DNA from: UPXZ01 sp035402725
Lineage (GTDB): Bacteria > Bacteroidota > Bacteroidia > Bacteroidales > Paludibacteraceae
DNA: 16,979 nucleotides
Assembly: GCA_035402725.1 (NCBI GenBank)
Contig: DAONDU010000041.1
Location: forward strand, 1-16,979
Direction: 5' to 3'
Position 1 is the first letter of the stretch, and every line of letters starts with the position of its first letter. The position numbers were made by a program, and so were the translations under genes. Positions 5,893 to 11,954 of this stretch are shown here, piece after piece. The notes below the pieces were generated by a model. That model had not been told where the DNA came from. It saw nothing but the letters and a program-made list of their open reading frames with translations, and searched no databases.

Positions 5893-8205
5893 TTAGTTTA
5901 TCACGAGTATTTTGGTGGTTGTGCTGTGCAGTCCGTCGGGCGATACACAGATGGCCAGATAAACTCCGGTGCTTACTTTATTCCCGAAAATGTTTTTGCC
6001 ATCCCAGGTTGCGATGCTTCCATTCGAGGTAGTATCACAAACCACATTCCCTGTCAGATCTGTGATTTTTACTTTGGTATCGGCTACCAGACCGGTGATG
6101 GTGATGATGCCTGAGTAATTTTCGCGAACAGGATTTGGGTAAGCGTGAACATTGTTGAATATATCGTCGGCATTTGCAGCATCGCTCTGATAGGATACCA
6201 GTCCGTTGCCTGTGCCGAAAAAAACTTCACCGGTCACCGGATTGATGGCTATGGATAATATCTCATTTGATAGCAGCGGGCTGTTGTTGGTCGTGAAGTG
6301 ACGAATGGTTTCCTGTCCGTTTTCCGACATCAGATAAACACCCGAACTTCTTGTTCCGAGCCATTTTCGGTTAGCTCCGTCGATGGCAATTGCCATTATT
6401 TGTTCATCAATCAACAGGTAGTCGGCTGCATTTGTACCGTTATTGCGTGGTATTTTCACCCGTGAACAGGTAAAGCCGGCATCAAATGCTTTCGAAGGAT
6501 TGTTGAAAAGCAGTGGACCTTCGTTGGTGCCCAACCAGACAACTCCGTTTCTGTCCTGTGCAATGGAAAAAACATTGGTCGGAGAGATTACACCTCCCTT
6601 ATCTGTATCCGGAAATGTGGAATAAAATACCGACTTATCATCTCTCTGATCTTCGAGCGTGCCGTTGTCGTCAAATATCTCAATTCCAACTCCGGCTCTA
6701 ACTCCCGGTATCCACTTTTGGTTTTTGTTCTGATTTGATATAAGTACCTCACCCAATGTGTATTTTGCCTCCAGCTCTTTATAGTAAAGTCCCATCCAGG
6801 TACTATCGGGTTTCAGTATTTTTATTTGTTTGGACCCGGATGTATTAGTAAACCAAACATTCCCTTTGTCATCGAAAATTCCCCCGTCAATACGCATATA
6901 TTCAAAATTGTCCGGAATTACGGTTTCGAGCAGACTGTTTTTGAAATTATACCATTTCACAAATTCATCGTTCTTAAATTCATAAACTCCGGTGCCGTAT
7001 GAACTTACCAGAAAGTGTTTATTGTCAGCCGGATCAATGGCAATATCCATGAAATCCAGGACACGTTTGCCTGTTATTGCGCTTATGGGATTATTGCTGA
7101 TGTTTTTCCAGATGTTGTTTTCATAGATCATTACAGCACCCGCGCGGAAGAACTGAGCTGACCAACGCCCTCCCGGAACTACAAAAAGTCTTTGTCCCGA
7201 GAACCGCATCCGGTAAGGTATATTCACGGCCGGACCATCCGGCTTGAAGTAACTTATTTCAGCGCTGGTGTTGTCTTTACAACGTGCCACTCCTTTTGGG
7301 TCACCCGCAAACCAGAATTCGCCGTTTTCAGCATCATACAATCCGCTGCGCAGATTGCTCAGACCGTTTACCTCTGTGAGAACCAACTGTTCGTTAAACA
7401 GATAGGCTGTTACATCGGTTAAAGCAAGCAGATGTCCGTCGATAACCTGAACAGAGATATAATCCCTCGTTTTTTCAAGGTCCGACCAGATATCGTCATT
7501 CCCTTTTATATAAAGTTTTCCTCCCCTTTGCAGGACGAGCCGGCTGCCAAAGGATACCAGTCCCTGAATTTCACCGGAACCGGGTAGGGCGTTCAGTTTT
7601 TGCCAGTTTTCGTAATTAATCAGATTCGGATCGGTGGCGTTTGCATAGAAAATATCGGTGGTCGTAGCTGCATAAATACTCCCATTGTGTAAGGTTGTAT
7701 TGAGAACTTTTACTTCCGAAGCATTCGGTCCGATGTAGTAGGTGTCGCGGATCTCCATCTTCTTCATGTTCAGGGTAATGACCCCGAAATTGCAAGAGAG
7801 GTATGCCATATTGTTAAAAAACAAAATATGGTTTACGCCCTTGTTGGCGCTGATTTGCTTGTTGTAGAAATCCGGAAGGTTTTTCACTCCGGAAGCCGAC
7901 ATGAAATCGATATTTCCATCCTGATAGATAATCAGCAGGATATTGTTGACCTGATCGAATCCGATTCTTGAGATGGTGGTGCCGTTAAGTCCCGTTAGTT
8001 TGCTGTAAAATTCCATACCGCCATCTCTTTTATCGATGGAGAAAAGCATTCCGTCGCTTACGGCATATATCTTATTTTTCGATTGAACGATCTGTGTAAC
8101 AGTGTTGTATGCAAAATGCGTACGCCATTTGCCCATAGCAACCTGTGCCTGCAAACTGAATCCGAGAACGATTATACCCAGGAGAACTGTTAACTTTTTG
8201 TACAT
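5893..8205 (-). CDS. porZ: PorZ-like type IX secretion system protein with beta-propellers and C-terminal sorting domain
   Basis: In Porphyromonas gingivalis PorZ is a surface component of the type IX secretion attachment complex that supplies anionic LPS to the PorU sortase. This 770-residue product is close to the length I recall for that protein (776). It has a signal peptide (MYKKLTVLLGIIVLGFSLQA, then Q), the opening GKWRTHFAYNTVTQI region, many propeller-type repeats (GNIDFMSASG, WFAGDPKGVARC, VWFTNTSG, VVWLGTNEGPLLF, RKWLGTRSSGVYLM, VFFGTGNGLVSY), and a final domain of about 83 residues beginning YPNPVRENYSG, the type A T9SS sorting domain. The frame is open to 8241, but Met at 8205 is chosen because it begins the signal peptide. 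It lies 63 nt after rdgB and 13 nt before the GT2 gene. A generic propeller protein with a sorting domain is the main alternative. Confidence 0.85.
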   Translation of the reverse strand: MYKKLTVLLGIIVLGFSLQAQVAMGKWRTHFAYNTVTQIVQSKNKIYAVSDGMLFSIDKRDGGMEFYSKLTGLNGTTISRIGFDQVNNILLIIYQDGNIDFMSASGVKNLPDFYNKQISANKGVNHILFFNNMAYLSCNFGVITLNMKKMEIRDTYYIGPNASEVKVLNTTLHNGSIYAATTTDIFYANATDPNLINYENWQKLNALPGSGEIQGLVSFGSRLVLQRGGKLYIKGNDDIWSDLEKTRDYISVQVIDGHLLALTDVTAYLFNEQLVLTEVNGLSNLRSGLYDAENGEFWFAGDPKGVARCKDNTSAEISYFKPDGPAVNIPYRMRFSGQRLFVVPGGRWSAQFFRAGAVMIYENNIWKNISNNPISAITGKRVLDFMDIAIDPADNKHFLVSSYGTGVYEFKNDEFVKWYNFKNSLLETVIPDNFEYMRIDGGIFDDKGNVWFTNTSGSKQIKILKPDSTWMGLYYKELEAKYTLGEVLISNQNKNQKWIPGVRAGVGIEIFDDNGTLEDQRDDKSVFYSTFPDTDKGGVISPTNVFSIAQDRNGVVWLGTNEGPLLFNNPSKAFDAGFTCSRVKIPRNNGTNAADYLLIDEQIMAIAIDGANRKWLGTRSSGVYLMSENGQETIRHFTTNNSPLLSNEILSIAINPVTGEVFFGTGNGLVSYQSDAANADDIFNNVHAYPNPVRENYSGIITITGLVADTKVKITDLTGNVVCDTTSNGSIATWDGKNIFGNKVSTGVYLAICVSPDGLHSTTTKILVIN

Positions 8206-8268
8206 GTATGATTTTTTTATTTTTCGATAAAGAAAAAACAATGTTTTAACTGAATTATTGTGAAGCAG

Positions 8269-8862
8269 TTATGACTGTTTCTCCGAAGTGTTCTGAAAAT
8301 ATGCCGTAAATTTCCCCATGGCTATTGCACGATGGCTGATTGTATTTTTAACTTCAGGGCTTAGTGAGGCAAAACTCATGTCGTACCCCTCGGGAATAAA
8401 CAGAGGATCGTATCCGAAGCCACCGTTTCCTTCGGGTTTCACACCGATAGCGCCTTTTACAATTCCTTCGAAGAGTTGAATGTCGCCGTTTTCGATATAT
8501 GCAATCACCGTTCTGAACTGAGCTTCACGGTTTGTGATACCTTCCATTTCGAGCTGCACTTTCTGCATATTCATGGCAGAGTTGGAAGGTTCGCCCGCAT
8601 AACGTGCTGAGTAAACTCCCGGCCTGCCGTTCAGCGCGTCAATTTCCAGTCCGGTATCATCTGCAAAGCAGGGAATATTGTATTTTTCGTATATATAACG
8701 TGCTTTCAGTATGGCATTTTCTTCGAGCGTACTGCCTGTTTCAGGAATATCGTCATTGCAACCGATATCAGCCAGACAGAAAATCTCTGCTTTTTCAGCC
8801 AGAATTGCTTTTACTTCCTCCGATTTGTGACGGTTGTTGGTGGCGAATACGATTTTTTTCAT
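8269..8862 (-). CDS. rdgB: Non-canonical purine NTP pyrophosphatase (RdgB/HAM1 family)
   Basis: This cytoplasmic enzyme hydrolyses dITP, ITP and XTP to the monophosphates and so keeps deaminated purines out of DNA and RNA. The 197-residue product has the family motifs in order: FATNNRHKSEEVKAIL (6-21), the TGSTLEENAILKA segment (42-54), FADDTGLEIDALNGRPGVYSARYAG (66-90, catalytic-type Asp69), GGFGYDPLFIPEG and FASLSPEVKNTISHRAIA near the C-terminus with the Ser-His-Arg nucleobase-binding triad. The length is normal. The start ATG at 8862 is followed directly by the conserved first strand KKIVFATNN. No convincing -7 element was seen in the 63 nt before porZ, so rdgB may lead that transcript, though a promoter inside the gene cannot be excluded. 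Confidence 0.96.
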   Translation of the reverse strand: MKKIVFATNNRHKSEEVKAILAEKAEIFCLADIGCNDDIPETGSTLEENAILKARYIYEKYNIPCFADDTGLEIDALNGRPGVYSARYAGEPSNSAMNMQKVQLEMEGITNREAQFRTVIAYIENGDIQLFEGIVKGAIGVKPEGNGGFGYDPLFIPEGYDMSFASLSPEVKNTISHRAIAMGKFTAYFQNTSEKQS

Positions 8863-8886
8863 AACGGAACATTTTCGTTAAAGTAA

Positions 8887-8912
8887 CAAAGATAATTACT
8901 TTTACAAAGATA
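8887..8912 (-). promoter_or_regulatory. Tandem -7 elements upstream of rdgB
   Basis: On the minus strand there are two identical TATCTTTG boxes, at 8894-8887 and 8912-8905, each matching the Bacteroidota -7 consensus and 18 bp apart. They would give leaders of roughly 18 and 36 nt before the rdgB ATG at 8862. Neither has a good TTG at the -33 spacing, so which one is used is unclear. Confidence 0.55.
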
Positions 8913-9014
8913 CAGAAAAATATGTAAAATTTTCCTGAAGGTTGTAATCACATTCTGCCCGGATTTGTTTATATCTAAAGAAATAATGTCTCTTTTTTCT
9001 TCCGGCAAAAAATG

Positions 9015-9028
9015 CTTACTTTTGTAAG
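9015..9028 (+). promoter_or_regulatory. umuD promoter -7 element inside a palindrome (candidate SOS operator)
   Basis: TACTTTTG at 9017-9024 matches the TAnnTTTG -7 element and lies 21 nt before the umuD ATG. It is embedded in the perfect inverted repeat CTTAC-TTTT-GTAAG (9015-9028). No TTG is present at the -33 position. A weak -33 and a dyad covering -7 are what a repressor-controlled promoter would look like. The identity of the regulator is inferred only from the UmuDC function of the genes. Confidence 0.5.
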
Positions 9029-9045
9029 AAAAAGAATGAACTTCA

Positions 9046-9504
9046 ATGAAAAGAAATGGTGAAAAACCAACGCTTGGTTTGCAGATATTTAGCGCGTCTG
9101 TAGAATCGGAACTAAACCTGCCCATGGTAGATGGCGGCATATCTGCCGGTTTCCCCAGTCCGGCTCAGGATTATATCGATCTGAAGATTGACCTGAACAA
9201 GGAACTGGTAGCCAATCCTTCATCCACTTTTTACGGACGCGTGAGGGGAGCTTCCATGCGCGACGCGGGCATTACCGACGGCGATATTCTCATCATCGAC
9301 AAGTCTATCGAACCGAAAGATGGCGATACCGTGGTATGTTTTATTGACGGTGAATTTACCCTGAAATATATTAAAACCGAAGTGGACGCGGTTTATCTGG
9401 TTCCCGCCAACGAAAACTACAAACCGATAAAAGTGACGGAAGATAATAATTTCTGCATCTGGGGGGTGGTAACATACTCCATTCATCATCACCATACGCT
9501 GTAA
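9046..9504 (+). CDS. umuD: UmuD-like self-cleaving subunit of translesion DNA polymerase V (S24 family)
   Basis: UmuD is cut by its own serine protease domain, with help from RecA filaments, to UmuD', which joins UmuC in translesion polymerase V. The 152-residue protein carries the scissile pair Ala34-Gly35 (ISAGFPSPAQDY), nucleophile Ser70 (VRGASMRDAG) and general base Lys107 (FTLKYIK). The spacings of 36 and 37 residues equal those of E. coli UmuD (Cys24-Gly25, Ser60, Lys97), so self-cleavage should work. There is no DNA-binding domain, which rules out a LexA repressor. umuC begins 14 nt downstream. The native C-terminus contains four consecutive His residues. The ATG at 9046 follows the -7 element by a short leader. 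Confidence 0.94.
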   Translation: MKRNGEKPTLGLQIFSASVESELNLPMVDGGISAGFPSPAQDYIDLKIDLNKELVANPSSTFYGRVRGASMRDAGITDGDILIIDKSIEPKDGDTVVCFIDGEFTLKYIKTEVDAVYLVPANENYKPIKVTEDNNFCIWGVVTYSIHHHHTL

Positions 9505-9518
9505 CTGCATTTGAAATC

Positions 9519-10519
9519 ATGTTTGGCTTAATTGACTGCAATAACTTCTACGCGTCCTGCGAACGGGTTTTCAATCCTTCGCTCAACGGAAAACCTATCG
9601 TCGTGCTGTCCAACAACGACGGATGTGTTATCGCACGTTCCAACGAAGCCAAAGCGCTCGGAATCCCGATGGGTGAACCGGCTTACAAGCTTAAGGAATT
9701 GTTCGAAAAAGGACAGGTTCATATTTTTTCATCAAATTATGTACTCTACGGCGATATGTCGCAACGGGTGATGAGCATTCTGGCTTCGATGGCGCCCGAC
9801 ATGGAAGTGTATTCCATCGATGAAGCATTCCTGATGCTCGATGGTATCCCTGAGCCGGAAAAATTCGGACGTAAACTGGTTAAAACCGTGAAACAGGGCA
9901 CTGGCATTCCGGTAAGTCTGGGCATGGCATCCACCAAAACACTGGCTAAAGTGGCCAATAAGTTTGCCAAGAAGTATCCGGCTTACAAGAATGTCTGCAT
10001 CATTCAAACGGACGAGCAGCGCGAAAAAGCCCTGAAACTGCTTCCAGTGGGAGATGTGTGGGGCATCGGACGACGAATTACAAAGAAACTGAACTATTAC
10101 GATATTAAGACTGCCTGGGATTTCACACAGCGAAGCAAATCCTGGGTGCGCAGTCAGCTTGGTGTGACGGGTGAACGAACCTGGCTGGAATTGCGTGGCA
10201 CATCGTGTCTTGAAATGGAACAAACGGCTACCAATAAAACCATCTGCACTTCCCGGAGTTTTGGTGAACGCCTGTCGGATATCAACTCAATTTCGGAAGC
10301 TGTGTGCAATTTTGCCGCATCGTGCGGCGAGAAGCTGAGAAAACAACATTCGTATGCCAATTCGCTGATGGTGCTCCTGCAGACCAATCCCTTCGATACA
10401 TCCCGGTCTCAGTATTACGCCCAGGAAATGGTGCAGCTCCCTGCTCCCACCAACGATTCCGCCGAACTGGTTCACTATGCGCGGCTGGTGCTTGAGCGGA
10501 TTTTCAGGGAGGGATATCA
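9519..10519 (+). CDS. umuC: UmuC, Y-family DNA polymerase V catalytic subunit (3' end lost in assembly gap)
   Basis: UmuC is the polymerase that copies damaged templates together with UmuD'. The visible 333 codons begin MFGLIDCNNFYASCERVFNP, with metal-binding Asp6, then VVLSNNDGCVIARSNEAKALGIPMG (29-52) and the catalytic pair Asp101-Glu102 in YSIDEAFLMLDG. The helix-hairpin-helix region (LLPVGDVWGIGRRITKKLNYYDIKTAWDF) and the start of the little-finger domain (TSRSFGERLSD) follow. UmuC proteins are usually about 420 residues, so some 85-90 codons, including the C-terminal UmuD'/clamp-binding tail, should lie in the N run that starts at 10520. The reading frame stays open through the Ns by chance and must not be read as a fusion. 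It is 14 nt downstream of umuD and presumably cotranscribed. Confidence 0.95.
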
Positions 10520-10619
10520 NNNNNNNNNNNNNNNNNNNNNNNNNNNNNNNNNNNNNNNNNNNNNNNNNNNNNNNNNNNNNNNNNNNNNNNNNNNNNNNNN
10601 NNNNNNNNNNNNNNNNNNN
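10520..10619. other. Assembly gap of exactly 100 Ns
   Basis: The 100 consecutive Ns interrupt two unrelated genes. The round length is the usual placeholder for a gap of unknown size. Family lengths imply that more than 100 bases are missing: about 85-90 codons of umuC plus a stop, any spacer, and at least about 20 codons of the lysine exporter, so roughly 350 bases or more. A small separate LysO N-terminal half, which I recall in some Bacteroidota, could also be hidden here. Confidence 0.97.
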
Positions 10620-11162
10620 CGGATTTTTCCGCAGGAATGGGTACAGTCCAATCTGAGTTTCTACATCCTTTGTCTTCTCATGTTCAGCGTGGGGATAAGT
10701 ATCGGTCAGGACCCAAACGCGTTTAAACAATTCAGAAGCCTTTCTCCCCACATGCTTTTTTTACCGGTAATGACCGTGTTGGGTACTTATCTGGGTGTCA
10801 TTGTAGTGGGATTGTTTCTGCGCGACCGTTCGCTTTCCGAATGTCTGGCGGTTGGCTCCGGGTTTGGTTACTATTCGCTTTCGAGCATTCTGATAACCGA
10901 ATACAAGGGTATCGAACTGGGTACCATCGCTTTGCTGGTGAATATTTTCCGCGAAGTGCTCACCCTGCTACTGGCTCCCCGGATGGTGAAGTATTTTGGA
11001 AAACTGGCTCCCATCTCAGCCGGAGGAGCTACTACCATGGATACAACCTTTCCGGTAATTGTGAAAAATTCCGGAAAAGAGTTCTCAATCATATCCATTT
11101 ATCATGGTTTTATCATGGACTTCTCAGTGCCGTTTCTGGTTACCTTCTTTTGCAGTTTTTAA
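10620..11162 (+). CDS. LysO family (DUF340) lysine exporter, C-terminal part (5' end lost in gap)
   Basis: LysO (E. coli YbjE) exports lysine and its toxic analogue thialysine across the inner membrane. The 181 visible codons contain hydrophobic helices and the family's recognisable segments: LCLLMFSVGISIGQD near the start, LAVGSGFGYYSLSSILITE in the middle, IALLVNIFREVLTLLLAPRMVKYFG, and the closing GGATTMDTTFPVIVKNSGKEFSIISIYHGFIMDF. The conserved GYYSLSS, NIFRE and MDTT-P elements are intact. Homologous proteins in Bacteroidota are about 200 residues, so probably only 20 or so N-terminal codons are missing, together with any preceding N-terminal-half gene. The start codon lies in the N run. 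The gene is followed by a hairpin terminator. The link with umuDC is only apparent until the gap is closed. Confidence 0.88.
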   Translation, partial: RIFPQEWVQSNLSFYILCLLMFSVGISIGQDPNAFKQFRSLSPHMLFLPVMTVLGTYLGVIVVGLFLRDRSLSECLAVGSGFGYYSLSSILITEYKGIELGTIALLVNIFREVLTLLLAPRMVKYFGKLAPISAGGATTMDTTFPVIVKNSGKEFSIISIYHGFIMDFSVPFLVTFFCSF

Positions 11163-11167
11163 AACGA

Positions 11168-11191
11168 AAAAAGAGCGAAACCGCTCTTTTT
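11168..11191. terminator. Bidirectional intrinsic terminator
   Basis: A perfect ten-pair stem, AAAAAGAGCG / CGCTCTTTTT with loop AAAC, begins 5 nt after the lysO stop and lies 28 nt beyond the end of the convergent PorT-like gene. The GC core (GAGCG 11173-11177 and CGCTC 11182-11186) flanked by A and T tracts gives a U-run after the hairpin on either strand, so it can end transcription from both sides. Confidence 0.88.
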
Positions 11192-11218
11192 ACATATTAT
11201 CAACTTGTAATTCGTGTT

Positions 11219-11905
11219 TCAGAACAGGTACGTCAGCGATACCGAAAAGACTTTCGAAACGGAAGAAACCTTCAGGTTGGGGAGTGGCACACCGCCCGAT
11301 GTTTTAATCATATCGGTAAAACTTTTATTGGCATCCTTCTTTACCAATCCCTGACTCCAGTTAGCACCAATCTGAATGGTGCTCATTATCTCAATACCGC
11401 AACCCAGACTGTAACCATAGTCAAGTCTGTCCATAAAATCATCCAGGTTTTTGGCTGTTTCTAAATCGGTGACGATTTGAGAGTCGAAGACCGACTTGCC
11501 GTTCAGCGCATAATCGCCGTAAACTCCGGCAGAACCATAAATGCCAAGCGCTCCCAGACAGAGTCTGTACCGGAGGTTCAGCGGTACTTCAATATAGTTT
11601 ATTTCCTGATATGCTTTTTTGAAAGTATTAACCACCCCGGTACTGTCAAAGCGAAACATGCTGCCTTTCTGTGACAGCAGCGCTCCCAGTTCCAGACCAA
11701 GCCCCGATTTTCTGGGATTGAGCTGAAGGACCAGCCCTGCCTGATAACCGGTAAGATTATCACTGCTAAAAGCGCCCTGAAGTTCCTCTTTGTTAAAAGT
11801 GCGGATTTCATTGGCCATATTCACTCCGCCGCGTAATCCCACCTGCGCATGTGCGAATGTCACGGTCGAGAGAGCGATGCATAATAAGATAAGTTTTGTT
11901 TTCAT
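11219..11905 (-). CDS. PorT-family outer-membrane beta-barrel protein
   Basis: The 228-residue product has a clear signal peptide (MKTKLILLCIALSTVTFAHA, cleavage before Gln21) and an outer-membrane barrel typical of the Bacteroidota PorT/OMP_b-brl_2 group: GLRGGVNMAN opening strand, TGYQAGLVLQLNPRKSGLGLELGALLSQKG, then INYIEVPLNLRYRLCLGALGIYGSAGVYGDYAL, with alternating hydrophobic strands to a final aromatic (SVSLTYLF). The EINYIEVPLNLRY segment and terminal Phe are hallmarks of this class. Members are numerous in Bacteroidota and rarely have known functions; this is not necessarily the T9SS protein PorT itself. It stands alone, with its own -7 element and a shared terminator at the 3' side, and typA lies upstream on the same strand (49 nt away). 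Confidence 0.86.
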   Translation of the reverse strand: MKTKLILLCIALSTVTFAHAQVGLRGGVNMANEIRTFNKEELQGAFSSDNLTGYQAGLVLQLNPRKSGLGLELGALLSQKGSMFRFDSTGVVNTFKKAYQEINYIEVPLNLRYRLCLGALGIYGSAGVYGDYALNGKSVFDSQIVTDLETAKNLDDFMDRLDYGYSLGCGIEIMSTIQIGANWSQGLVKKDANKSFTDMIKTSGGVPLPNLKVSSVSKVFSVSLTYLF

Positions 11906-11933
11906 ATCCGGATATCTGACTTTTATTATTCTG

Positions 11934-11941
11934 CAAATATA
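11934..11941 (-). promoter_or_regulatory. -7 element for the PorT-like gene
   Basis: On the minus strand TATATTTG (11941-11934) matches TAnnTTTG, 28 nt before the ATG at 11905. The expected -33 position falls in the last codons of typA and has no TTG. The start-site region also holds the perfect 12-base palindrome ATATCCGGATAT (11904-11915), overlapping the start codon by two bases. Confidence 0.5.
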
Positions 11942-11954
11942 ACGAATAGATTGA

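Noticed and set aside
5893..8241. Start of porZ at 8241
   Set aside because: The first 12 codons are lysine-rich with no function evident; starting at 8205 gives a standard signal peptide.
9485..9501. Run of four His codons at the end of umuD as an engineered tag
   Set aside because: Only four residues, followed by Thr-Leu and a normal stop, in an otherwise natural operon; a native C-terminus is the simpler reading.
9046..9504. LexA-type repressor
   Set aside because: There is no N-terminal helix-turn-helix, and the size, cleavage-site spacing and adjacent umuC identify UmuD.
9519..11162. A single 547-residue polymerase-transporter fusion protein
   Set aside because: The frame crosses 100 Ns, both halves are truncated relative to their families, and the functions are unrelated.
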